From positions 146,138-210,137 of the forward strand of contig JADQAV010000035.1 in the NCBI GenBank assembly GCA_019775845.1: a DNA stretch of 64,000 nucleotides. Direction: 5' to 3'. This DNA comes from Myrmaecium sp. VS I D KN 1. Lineage: Eukaryota > Ascomycota > Dothideomycetes > Valsariales > Valsariaceae. The notes beneath the pieces were generated by a model that saw only the letters and a program-made list of their open reading frames with translations, ran no database searches and was not told the DNA's origin. Shown here piece after piece: positions 23,891 to 34,685 of this stretch (position 1 is its first letter; each line of letters opens with the position of its first letter). A program made the position numbers and the translations under genes.

Positions 23891-24600
23891 TTCTCACTAG
23901 GAAAGACGGGTTCCGATCCCTACGTCTTTGACAACTTCGAATCTTCATTGCGATGGTCTCTGAACCTTTTCTCCCTCCCTCCTCCCCGATACTCGTCGCT
24001 TGAGACCGCACCAAATAGTGATTTCCGGATGAGCAACTGCCGTCCATGGGGAGGACGAGAGCCGGGATGTCGATAACATCCCTGATATGGCAAGGTTCAT
24101 GCCTACTGGTACTTCCCACCTTCAGGAGAAGTCCACAAGTTCGTGAGGCTCTCCCGACCGGGGCCTTGACGCAGTGGTTGCTGCGAACCCACTGCCAATC
24201 TTTGGTGGTGGACACTGTGCTACCATCGGTCAGCGCGATCACAACCTCATGGGGCCGTTCATTGGAGACACGAGTGCGTCTCACAGAACGGACTAGCAAC
24301 CGATCTCAAACACTGAACGGCCTGTCCGCGTTCTGCGTTGCTCCGGATTCTTCAGCCTCCATTTCCCCGCTCCACGGCTTTATCAACGACTGGTGCCTGT
24401 TCTCTTCGTACTCCTCCGGGTCAGCTTTTGTGGTCGCCTGCCACATGAGGGTTTGATGCAGTGCTGCCCTTGATTGCACCCACCATGGAATGTTCAAGCT
24501 TAAAGGCGCGGCGCGAAGCCGGTCAGCCGCGCATCTGCCTCGTACTTTCAACCTTCTCTTCCACCTCCCATCGTCGTGACCCCCCAGAAAAACTCATACC
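23891..24600. other. intergenic stretch before the P450
   Basis: About 710 bases between the transcription-factor stop and the P450 start, both on the plus strand. Presumed P450 promoter. No TATA box stands out, and small frames on both strands are not credible genes. Confidence 0.4.
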
Positions 24601-26368
24601 ATGGCCTCAGTTATACGTCTTTCTGAGAAGTATTATGTCTCTTCTGTCACTATGTTGCTCGCCGCCATCCTCTGTTACCTCGTAGCTGGGGGGCTTTACC
24701 GGATGTACTTCCACCCACTGGCCAAATTTCCCGGACCCAAACTCGCTGCCTTGACAAGTTGGTATGAGTTCTATCACGACATCGTACACCGCGGGCAGTT
24801 CATCTGGAAACTACGAGAGCTGCATGATCGATATGGTGAGTGAAGGTCTCTGCCTTGCGTCGAAGCTCGGGCAGCGCATCGCATTTCGAATATCTCAGCC
24901 ATTCCTTTGCTGACCGGATCCCTATCAGGCCCCATCGTTCGCATCAGTCCGCACGAGCTCCACATCCGCGACGCTGATTACTACGACACCATCTACGCTC
25001 CCAGTTCGAAGAAGCGCGACAAATACAGCCCCTGGGTCGTCCTCGCCGCCGCGCCACGCGGATCCTTTGCCACCGTTTCGCATGAGCTGCACCGCCTGCG
25101 CCGTGCCGCCATGGCACCATTCCTCTCTAAACGTCACGTCACCTCGTTGGAACCGCTCATCGTCTCCAAGATCACGCATCTCTGCGAGCGCTTCCGCGTT
25201 GCCGCCCAGCATGGCCCTTCCTCGCCGCTTCGCCTCGATGCTGCCTATATGGCCTTGACCATGGACATCATCACGCACTGCGCATACGGCTACTCCTCCA
25301 ACAACCTCGCCGCGCCCGACTTCCGGCTCGAATGGAAAGAGACCATCGTCGACAGCGCCGCCAACGGCGCCCTCCTGCGACACTTCCCCTGGCTACTTCC
25401 GCTGCACAGGCTCACGCCACTGACCCTTCTGCTTTGGGTGAACCCCAAGGCCGCCAGAATGGTTATCTGGCAACGGTGGGCGCGGGCGCAGGCGCAGCGG
25501 AGCTTGCAGGAGTACGCGGTGGGTAACAAAGGCGGCGACACGCTCTTCCGCACGCTCCTGGAGGCGCCCGATCTGCCGCCGGAGGAAAAATCGCTGGACC
25601 GGCTGGAGGACGAAGCGCTGACGGTGGTGGGGGCGGGCAGCGAGACGACGGCCAAGGCGCTCGCGATCACCACGTTCTATCTGTGCGCCGATCCGCTGAA
25701 GCTGGAGCGGGTTAGGGCCGAGTTGCGCAGGGTCATGCCGCGCGTCGACGACGTACCGCGGTGGAAGGATCTGGAGCAGCTCCCGTACCTCACGGCGTGC
25801 GTGAAGGAAGGGGTGCGCTTGATGTTCGGGCTCACGTCGCGGCAGCCGCGGGTGGCGCCCAGGGAGGTCCTGCGGTATCGGGAGTGGGAGATCCCGGCTG
25901 GGGTAAGTACTATGTCAGCTTCATTAAGAGGCTGCAGTGAACTGTTTAACTGACGTCTATGCAACAGACGCCGGTGAGCGAGTCGAGCTATTTCGTCCAC
26001 ACCGATCCGACCATCTTCCCGGCTCCGCTGGAGTTTCGTCCGGAGCGCTGGCTCGAGGCTGGGCGCCAGCTGGATCGGTACTTCGTCTCTTTCTCAAAGG
26101 GTAGCCGGATGTGCGTTGGGATCAAGTGAGTCCGTCTAAAAACCCCTAGCCGGAGGAATAAGCCGCCTTTTGCTGACAGACGGTGGGCAGTCTGGCGTAC
26201 GCGGAACTCTATCTCACCCTCGCGATGGTGCTGCGTCGGTTCGAGCTGGAGAACTATGAGACTATTGCCGAGCGGGATGTGCATGTCGCCCGGGACTTTT
26301 TTGTTGGTGTGCCGCGTCCGGAAAGTCGAGGGATTCGGGCGAGGGTCGTGAGGGTTGTGGAGGAGTAG
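24601..26368 (+). CDS. cytochrome P450 monooxygenase
   Basis: Exons 24601-24835, 24929-25902, 25968-26125 and 26191-26368 sum to 1545 nt (514 aa), a normal length for a microsomal fungal P450. Residues 13-34 form the membrane anchor, followed by the hinge '[18 protein letters not shown]', which is typical of fungal class II enzymes. The I-helix oxygen groove reads GAGSETTA (about residue 310), the ExxR pair is E372-R375 (KEGVRL), the 'RPERW' clamp is present, and the haem loop [10 protein letters not shown] places the axial cysteine at 452. All key residues are intact. It would oxidise a small hydrophobic substrate with electrons from NADPH-P450 reductase at the ER. Substrate unknown. An MFS transporter follows tail to tail and a zinc-cluster factor precedes it, suggesting a small pathway. 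Confidence 0.93.
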
Positions 26369-26605
26369 GGGGATTGACCATCTGGCCTCAAGAGTCTCTT
26401 TAGTCTTGCGAGGTCGGGAGATGCAGCCACGAAGTAGTCATGCAGATTGGAGGCGACATGACGGATATTTTGGTGGAGGGATGTGTAGGTACGGTCAATC
26501 CGAGAGATCTATATCTATTTCGCTGATCTATATATGGCCTGGAAGATACTCTATCCTCCTGTCGATCGAACGAATCAACTTCCCATCTGCCTATCCCATC
26601 GCCAC

Positions 26606-28554
26606 TCAATGACCTCCCAACGCACTCGTCTCAACATACGCCCAATACCGCTCCCGACTGCGAACACGAATCTTCTTCCCCCACCTCACCATCAACAAAA
26701 AGCTCGCCGTGCACACCATCCCCACAAACGCCGCCGTAATAAAACAATCCCGATACCCCATCCCCTCCACCCACGGCGTAATCCCATACCCAATCGCAAA
26801 CCCCATCGTATTCCGCACCAAAATCACACTCACCATGCCCTCCCCGGCCAACTCCCGATAGCAATCCACCGCATAATTACACGCCGCCGTCGCGCCCACC
26901 CCGTTCGTCGCGCCCACGATCCCCATCCCCACCAGCACCACCATCCAATGCCACCCCCGCGCCGCGCCCACCCCCCACATCACCATCCCCAGCGGGACCA
27001 GCACCACGTTGATCCCCAGCACCCAGAGCTTCGCCTCCGGCTCGCGGAGCCCGCGCGGGTGTCGCCGGGCCCACGCCAACGCGATCGCGTCGCCGCCCCG
27101 CCCGGCGATCGCGGCGCCTACGCACACCCCCACCAGCGGCGCCAGGTAGGCCAGCCCGACGGCGGAGGCGGCGAAGTGGTAGGGCGACCCGCTCAGGATC
27201 AGCGAGGCGGTCGCGTTGAGGATGTTGAACATGATCAGGCTGAGGCCGTAGTGGAAGCCGGCGAAGAGGAGCGGGGGCAGTTGGTAGAGCAGCTGCACGG
27301 GGCGGAGCATGGTGGTGAGGAGGGCAAGGGGACGCCGGCTGGGGCGGTGCGGTTGCTGGTCGATGAGCAGGAGTTTTTGGAGGTAGGTTTTCCGCGGGGG
27401 CTGGAGGATCTGGCCGGTTTCGATCTCGGGGGAGAGGGAGGTGGGTGTGCTGATCCCGTTGATGGGGGATTTTTCGGGGTCGGTGGGGGTGCTGGAGATG
27501 ATGCCGTCTTTTGTTGAGGGAGGACGGAGGGTGGCTTGCGGGGGTGTGATCGGGCGAGAGCTGAGGTCTTCTACCTCCTCCATCACCTCCTGTCCTTCGA
27601 CGGAGCGCCGGCCGTAGTAGTTCGTCTCCTCCATGAAGAAGAAGAGGATCACGAACCCGATGGCGGGGATGATGGCCGACCAATACAGCACCCACCGCCA
27701 ACCCTGCCCGTCGTTGATGAAGCCCGCGATGATGGGGGCGAGGAAGTTGCTGCCGAAGAGCATCATGGCGTATGCGCCCTGGGAGGAAGAGAAAGTGAGA
27801 AGAAGGAATAGAAGAAGAATGGGGATCAGACATACCATGTAAAACCCCCTCTCATGCGCAAAATAAACATCCGACACCGAAATCTCACACAGCGACTCGA
27901 TCGGCGCCGCAAAAAAGCCCTGGATCACCTTGCTCGCCAGCCACTGCCCCGAGCTCTCAATATGCGCCGTCCAGATCAACGTCGCCTGTAGCGGAGGTCA
28001 GTTCCAACGGCCACGTAAGGGGCGCGCTTCGGATCACCACTCACAATCACCCCCACCAACGACGTCAAATACACCAGCCGCTTCCCCCACGCCAGCGCGA
28101 CCGTCTGCCAGAACAAACACCCCCACCCCAGCAGCAGGAACATGTAGCCCGTCCCCGCGTTCAGCGTGTCCAACCCGATCCCCGTCGCCGCCGTGATTTG
28201 CGTCAGGATGGAGTATAAGGTCGACCCGGCGATGCCGCAGGTTAGGACGTAGCTGTTTTTTTTTTTTTTTTTTTTTTTTTTTCCTCTCCTTTAGCTAGGG
28301 CTTCTACTTAGGGAGGGGGAGAGAGGTGGATGCCTGACGTACGTAAAGTTACAAAACGTCGACAGCGCTTTCCGTCGCGGTGACCAGTTCAACGGATCAT
28401 CCGGGTCGGCGGAGGGCGTGGGGATGAGCACGACGTCCCGTTGCCCGGCGGAGTGTTTACTGTGCGTCATGGTCCCGTCTTGGTCGACGAGGTGGACGGT
28501 GCCGGGGACGGCGCGCTCGTCGATGTGAGCGTGGTGATGAGGTGTTGTGGCCAT
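26606..28554 (-). CDS. MFS transporter, DHA1 type, 12 TM
   Basis: Exons (minus) 28343-28554, 28045-28252, 27836-27985 and 26606-27778 sum to 1743 nt (580 aa). The N-terminus ends in 'DPDDPLNW' before TM1, the fungal DHA1 hallmark. TM4-5 carries 'EISVSDVYFAHERG', and a charged central loop separates two six-helix halves. The introns are 28253-28342, 27986-28044 and 27779-27835. The first intron is odd: its acceptor CAG is preceded by 27 consecutive A (T on the plus strand, 28256-28282) instead of a pyrimidine tract. The gene runs tail to tail with the P450 and shares a 1.4-kb promoter region with the divergent amidase, so export of a P450 or amidase product, or of a toxic substrate, is a reasonable inference. 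Confidence 0.9.
28256..28282 (+). repeat. 27-nt poly-T tract inside an intron of the MFS gene
   Basis: On the coding (minus) strand this is 27 A directly before the CAG acceptor of intron 1 of the MFS transporter. Length may vary between individuals or be imprecise in the assembly. Confidence 0.85.
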
Positions 28555-29939
28555 GGTGGTGGGTGTGGTGTGGTGGGGTGTGAGTTGGTTTCCTGGACCC
28601 GCGCCGTTTGCGAGACGTGAGATGCGTTCGTGACGCCGAGGGTGTGGCTACATTAATACCTTCTGAAGTCCTACTGTAGGTATCCTTTGGGATGGGAGGG
28701 GCGATTGATCATGGTGGACTGGGTTCACTCACTTATCGGTGGAGGATTCTCCATTCGCGCGCTTGATAAGTACATCAGTACCACTTCTCAACAACCCCTC
28801 AACCCTATCAATCGGAAGGAGTCAACCAAGGAGATGGAAGCAGGGGGCAAGGGACATGCAGAGCCGCAGTTACTACTGATTAGCTCTTATCTCGGAACCT
28901 TGCATCGGCCGCTAGTTCTGGAGGCGTCGATTGGCGCGAGTTAATTCGAACCTCGTTCGGACTTTTGTTTAGGGCTACTTGCTCTCGTCTGCAGATAATC
29001 TATAGGAGGTGATGTTGTATATGGACATGCTTTTATGATTCAACGTGCTCATCCTCAATGCTACAGAGAGGGCACAGACGGGGTATCAAGTCACGATACG
29101 TTGCCGAAAGTGGGTCTCGCCGGCATGTGAGAATGGAGTGGAGTGGAGTGGAGTGAATGCTGGGGTTGAAGAGAAGAGGGGGAGGGGCCGGGGCAGGTGG
29201 AGCTCCCTAGCTGACTGGGCGTTGATAGTGAGTGCACAGTGCGTGCTTATCAGTGACGCTGCAGATCTTACAAAGAGTGGGGGAGGGGGGTCAGGGGTGA
29301 TACAAACACGTTCACCACCTCGGATTGGCTCGAGGGGGATCCTTCAGCGGGGTTTGGGGATACATACGTACTCATAAGCAGATGGATACCTTTACCCGGA
29401 ATAAGCTGGTAGAAGAAGAAGATACTGATTAAGATAAATATCAGGAGTACTCCATCCCTACCTACCGGCAGGACTTGCTATATCAAGGCTTAGACCGGTG
29501 TCGCCCGGAGGAGATAGATCTTGACTACCTGGTGCGGCGTTATTCTGGGATTCACATGTTGGGCTGTCGGGGTTAGTATCTAGCCTGGTTTATCCCCGAA
29601 TTGCTGTCTTATCTTGCGCCCCTCATTCCTTTGAGCTCGGGGTACAGCTGGGTATCGCCCAGTGTGAGGCGCCAATCGGCGAAAGAGACGCTACCATCTG
29701 CTGCAGTCGGAGTTCACGTCCGTTGCATGCAGCTAGCTGAGCGGGGTCAGCAACGTACCACAACTCCTGGTCGTTGCACAGCGAGCTATAAAGGGAACCT
29801 GAAGCTCGGAAACAACCTGGGATGTGACAGAGGATCGGCGAGACGACCATCATCAATATACCTATAACGATCCCTCCTCACTCCCAAGGCCATTGATCTC
29901 ACCGCCTGCTCCCCCTCTCCCTTCCTACTCTCCATCATC
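28555..29939. promoter_or_regulatory. 1.4-kb divergent promoter region, MFS transporter / amidase
   Basis: Separates the start codons of the minus-strand MFS gene (28554) and the plus-strand amidase gene (29940). It holds a GGAGT repeat (about 29137-29156) and a TATA box for the amidase. No gene is supported inside it. Confidence 0.5.
29786..29794 (+). promoter_or_regulatory. TATA box of the amidase gene
   Basis: CTATAAAGG lies about 150 nt before the amidase start codon at 29940, in the expected orientation, followed by a pyrimidine-rich leader (about 29870-29935). Confidence 0.5.
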
Positions 29940-31687
29940 ATGGCAATAAAAAACTGGGAAGAGCTAGCTCAGATCTCCCAAAAGATCCTCGCCGACTCCA
30001 TCCCGAAAGAATGGATGGTGCAGGAGGACAAGCTGCCTCCGCCCGAGCAGCTCGACGTCCACACGTTCCCGGAGGAATGCGGCATGCTGAGTGAGAAGGA
30101 GATCACCATCACACGCACCGACAGCGTCGGCATCGTGGAGAAGAATGCGGCGGGCGAGTGGACGGCGGAAGAAGTCACCATCGCCTTTGGCAAACGCGCC
30201 GTCGTCGGTCATCAACTCGTATTTATATCCCCCCCCCTTTCCTTCACCACTCCAACTCACAAATCCCCCCCAATCCAGACCAACTTCGCCACCGAATTCC
30301 TCATCCCGGACGCCCTCGAGCAAGCCCGGAAGCTGGACGCCCACTACCGCACCCACGGCACCCCCATCGGCCCGCTCCACGGCCTCCCCATCTCCGTCAA
30401 AGAGCACCTCTGCATCGCCAACCACATCACGCACGCCGGCTACACCGCGGGGATCGCCGACCCCCCTCCCATCACCGACGCCCTGCTCATCCAGTACCTC
30501 CGCGCCGCCGGCGCCATCCCCTTCGTCCGCACCAACGAGCCCCAATCCCTCATGCACCTCGACTGCCGCAACCGCATCACCGGCGCGACCACCAACCCCT
30601 TCAACCGGCGCCTCACACCCGGCGGCTCCTCCGGCGGCGAAGGGGCCGCCCTCGGCCTCCGCGCCTCCCCCCTCGGCATCGGCACCGACATCGGCGGCTC
30701 CATCCGGCACCCGGCCGCCTGCAACGGCGTGTACGGGCTCCGGCCCACCGCCCTCCGCGTCCCCGGCGAGGGCATCAAGAAAGCGGGCGCGGGCCAAGAA
30801 AGCGTGCGCGGCGTCGTCGGCCCGCTGGGCCAAAGCACCCGCGACCTGACCCTCTTCATGTGCGCCGTCCTCGCCCAGCACCCCTGGCGTCGGGAGCCCA
30901 GCCTCATCCCCTTGCCCTGGCGGCCCGTCGACTTTCCTCCTCCCAGCACGCTGACCATCGGCATCCTCGCCGACGACGGCGTCGTGCGTCCGCACCCGCC
31001 CATCGCGCGCGCGCTCCGCGCCGCCGTCGCCCGCCTCCGCGACGCGCCCGGCATCACCCTCGTCGACTGGCCCGCCTACCGCCACGACCACGGCGTCCGC
31101 ATCGTCTCCGCGCTGTACTTCCCCGACGGGGCGGCCGCGCACCGGCGGCTGCTGGATGCCACCGGCGAGCCCCCCTTGCCGCTGACGGAGTGGGCGTTTG
31201 CGTTTAGCGCGTCCACGCCCTTGACGATCGGGGAGAATTGGAAGTGGAATGTGGAGCGGGATGAGTATCGCGCCGAGTATGTGAGGCGGATGGATGAGAT
31301 GGGTGTGGATGTGCTGTTGTGCCCTGCGTATGTGGGTGTCGCGCCGGAGCTGGACACCGCGCGCTATTGGGGGTATACGAGTGTGTGGAACGTGTTGGAT
31401 TTTCCGGCGGCGGTGTTTCCCACTGGGGATGTGGTGGATGTGGACAGGGATAAGGTCGAAGAGGGCGAATTTGTGCCGAGAAATGAGGTGGAGGGGAGGG
31501 AGTGGGAGGGTTGTAGGTGCAACCCGTGCGCTGCTGAGATCTTGAGCTAATTTTGATGGGTGTAGATTCTCCGGAGAAGTACATCGGCGCCCCCCTCGCG
31601 CTGCAGCTCGTGGCTCGACGGTTTGAGGACGAGAAACTCCTGGCGGCCATGCAGGTCGTTGAAGATGCGATCAAAGCGGAGGCTTGA
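29940..31687 (+). CDS. amidase-signature (AS) family hydrolase
   Basis: Exons 29940-30218, 30279-31512 and 31566-31687 sum to 1635 nt (544 aa), the normal length of fungal acetamidase-type enzymes. The catalytic Ser-cisSer-Lys triad is complete: Lys134 in PISVKEHL, Ser210 in TPGGSSGGEG and Ser234 in GTDIGGSIRHPA. The spacings (76 and 24 residues) match those in fatty-acid amide hydrolase. It hydrolyses a carboxamide to acid and ammonia, probably in the cytosol because no signal peptide is seen. Intron 30219-30278 has a long C-run. The last intron, 31513-31565, brings in the conserved end 'SPEKYIGAPLALQLVARRF'. The next gene to the left is the divergent MFS transporter. Use of amides as nitrogen source or detoxification of an amide are both possible; the substrate cannot be read from the sequence. 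Confidence 0.93.
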
Positions 31688-33301
31688 GAGGAGGCGTGAT
31701 GGTTGAGGAACGAATAAGGCTGCTCGGTGATGTTTTACACAGAGGGAAGAGCGGAAGGTTGAGGTGTTTCTTCCTGAAAAGAAGTTGCTGGCATGATCTG
31801 CCATTGATGACGGGACTTGCCGATCAGAGGAAGACAGACACGTCCGTCCGTCCGTCCGGCTGAGTTATAAAGATCAGCGCATATACTACTAGTAAGTTCG
31901 AAGGCCTTTAACTTCATCTTACAACGTGAATGTACAAGGCAGTTTGATATACATATATCTTCCACTCTCTCACAATCCTTGATCCACCCTCATTATCTCA
32001 CTGAAGTACCGCCCGCGCTCACTCCTTCCGTCTCGATATCCACGAATATCCGCCCCAGCCTAGAACAACACTCCTCATACTTTCGAAATCCGCCTCGCCC
32101 CTCGGGCATCTCTCTTATCGAGTCCTGGCAGAGTCATGTCAGCGACGACAGCGGAGGGGTGTTTGCTTCAACGAAGCTCTTCGGATAAGCATACCTCCGG
32201 TAGGCTGTAAGGTACCTAGAACATCCCGATGTCTCCCTTCTTCTCATATCATATAACAAACCCATGCCGTCTCAAGATACTTCAAAACGGCAGTGGCGAA
32301 ACCAGTACAAGTCCCAGTCGGATTTGCGGCTCGCTCGCTCTTCGAGGCTTGCCGTTGTCTCGTGGTTGATCGTATCCCGGTTGGCGAATTTGCCAGTCTG
32401 GGCGAAAGGTGTCTAAAGGCGAGAACATGACGGAGGAGCGTTGGATTGGTGAGGGAGGAAACGGCCCAGGCGTGCTTTACGCTCTCGATTGTAGTGGCGG
32501 GGAGGCATTGCTGTTGGTAAGGTTGATCAAAGTAGGTATTGTTTGTGATCGGATGGAAGTTGGAGGATAGACAGACGGGGTGATGATGGAGTTGGAATCC
32601 GAGATGGAAACGGGAGTAAGTTAGATGGAGGTGGAGTGAGATGGGGATGGAGTGGAAGGGCAGCCCGGGGTAGAGATGTTCCTTACGTGTTAATGAGATA
32701 TCCATTTGCTAGGAATGGAAGGCACACCTACGTCTTCCTTACGGCACTCGCCCGTCGCCTAGCTACTGTATGTAGGAGGTATTAGAAGGTGTAAGGCTGC
32801 AAGGCAGCAGGTTGCGAGGGAGGAAGGCAGCGGGGCAGCGAGGCAGCGAGACATATACTGCCCGACGATGAGCCGGGTGCCCGAGTAGAGAGTATAGGTT
32901 TGATTCTTACTTATGTCGTAACAGCCCAACGCCTCGCGAGGCAGTAAAGATGTACAGGGCTTGCGTGGTAGCACTGTCGTTGCTGGGAGGGCGCGTGCAT
33001 CAAGTGCTGAGGCTGCGGCTGCGAGAGAGGCCCTCTCTGCGGAGAAAAGCCGGTGGATATAACCGCCCGGTGTGGGCCTGAGGACAGGCCTGGTGGGAGG
33101 GGAAGGGCAATTATAAGGCTGGGAGGCAGCAGGCTGCGAGGCATTGATGTACACGGGTTGCCTGAGTGGCAGGACCTTGGCGTTACAGAAGGCAGGCGGA
33201 GATACTATCTATATTTCGCTAAGATCAATGTAGCAGTTTCCTCCTCCCTCCCATTAATGTCTAATCCACCTCACTTTCTCGCCATCCTCGCCATCCTCCT
33301 C
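31688..33301. other. intergenic stretch with a possible small repeat element
   Basis: About 1.6 kb without a credible gene. It holds a GTCC microsatellite (31843-31858). Two imperfect direct copies of a motif with core 'AGGCAGCAGG-TGCGAGG' lie at about 32789-32820 and 33113-33142, with a perfect 12-nt palindrome GCCTCGCGAGGC (32931-32942) between them. This could be a small non-autonomous element, but terminal inverted repeats are not evident. Confidence 0.35.
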
Positions 33302-33742
33302 CTACATCTCCTCCTCTGCACCCAAAGACATGATATTCCCGTCCACCTCATTGATATAATCCAGCGTATCCCATGGGATGAGTCCGCCGGGAGGGCCTAA
33401 AGAGTGAGTAGCAGAGGCACCGAAGAAACGGGAAGAAGACTTACACGGTCGAGAGGACTCGAGGAGCTTGCACACTTCGTCGTAGCTCAGATGCGCAAAC
33501 TCATCGAGCCCGTTGATGGAGGCGGGTGGAACCGCACCACGAGCCGTGCCGGGGCTGCTGGTCTCCATGGGGCTGCTGGCCTTCGTGGGGCTACGGCGTT
33601 TCGGCGGTGGGGTCGCGGCGTGTGCAGATGCTCGTCGCTTGAGCGTCGAGATGGTGTCCCTTGGGTGTTGAGTGGTTGTCGTGATGTCGCTGCCATCGTG
33701 CTCGAAGGAGCCTGGCCGGGAGTTTGATCGTGTGGGCTCCAT
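33302..33742 (-). CDS. small basic/acidic protein of unknown function, 130 aa
   Basis: Exons (minus) 33445-33742 and 33302-33396 give 130 aa with a 48-nt intron (GTAAGT…TTTAG). The start (MEPTRSNSRPGSFEHDGSD) was chosen because upstream sequence is made of tandem repeats. The N-terminal half is S/T/P-rich with two basic patches (LKRRASAH, PPKRRSP) that could act as a nuclear signal. The C-terminal half has helical content (LDEFAHLSYDEVCKLLESS) and a conserved-looking end (GGLIPWDTLDYINEVDG). No domain recognised. The clean intron and changing composition argue for a real gene. Confidence 0.5.
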   Translation of the reverse strand: MEPTRSNSRPGSFEHDGSDITTTTQHPRDTISTLKRRASAHAATPPPKRRSPTKASSPMETSSPGTARGAVPPASINGLDEFAHLSYDEVCKLLESSRPCKSSSRFFGASATHSLGPPGGLIPWDTLDYINEVDGNIMSLGAEEEM

Positions 33743-33848
33743 GGGAGAGAGTGAAGTCGAGATGTTGCGGTCGGTGGGTGGTGGATGAGTGAAGTGAGAG
33801 AGGAGAGGTGGAGGAGGGGATGAAGTGAGGTTAAATAGGCGGACGCGG

Positions 33849-33943
33849 TCACGAGTAGGAGGATACGGTAACGAGTACCGTAGGAGGATACGGTGACTAG
33901 TAGGAGGATACGGTGACAAGCAGGAGGACACAGTGACGAGCCG
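33849..33943 (+). repeat. 20-bp tandem repeat, about five degenerate copies
   Basis: Copies of a unit like TGACGAGTAGGAGGATACGG lie about 100-200 bp upstream of the minus-strand gene that starts at 33742, hence in its promoter or leader. Confidence 0.7.
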
Positions 33944-33954
33944 GAAGTCTGGAC

Positions 33955-34015
33955 CTGGAGCTAGCCCTACAGCCTTGCAGCCAGCCCTACAGCCAGCCCT
34001 ACAGCCAGCCCTAAT
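33955..34015 (+). repeat. 12-bp tandem repeat CCAGCCCTACAG
   Basis: Three to four copies, the first and last degenerate, directly beyond the 20-bp repeat array. No coding role is apparent. Confidence 0.7.
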
Positions 34016-34685
34016 GCAGGTTACCGAGGAGGCGATCAGGGCGGAGGCATGAGGGCGGAGGACGAATGAGGCTTCTCGGTCATACAAGCTCTATACAGTA
34101 GAGGAGCGGATGGTTGGAAGATATTCCTTTCTACGAAGAAGATATAGGTGTGATCTGGCATTGTCCAGAGACGGGAGACTTGTGACGGGAAGATTAACGC
34201 AGACATGGTATATTCGAAGAACTCTCGACGGTCGGCCTACGCGCTGAATATACAGGGGAGATATAAATAGAGAAGAAAGAACTTTCGGCCTGCGATAGTA
34301 CTTCAGGGCCTTGAGGTATCTGAATGAAGTGCGTGGAGGAGAGATGATGGAGGTCTTGGCAGAACGAGCGGATTAGGTAGGTAGTCCGTAGATGAGCCGG
34401 CCAATGGGAACGTTTCCCGGCGTCGGTCCAGTCTCCACCAGAAACTCGCAGTCTGCACAATACCTTCTAAATATATACTGTACGGTATGTACATGCAATC
34501 ATAGTGACTCGTATGTCACCCGCCGTCGCGGCCTACCCAAGCAATATGTCTTCGCATCTGCCTTTACCTCCTTGGTGATCGTTTTGTATTGACGTGCAGC
34601 TACAGCTACGGCGTAGACTTTCAGGGGTTCACAACATCACCGTCTCGCAAGCTGCATTGGCTATTCCCTCTCACTATCTTCTATC
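34016..34685. other. intergenic stretch, promoter of the zinc-cluster factor
   Basis: About 670 bases between the repeat arrays and the start of the next zinc-cluster gene. Short overlapping frames only. No TATA box is convincing. Confidence 0.4.

Noticed and set aside
29964-31142. Minus-strand open frame opposite the amidase
   Set aside because: Antisense shadow; the plus strand carries the complete catalytic triad.
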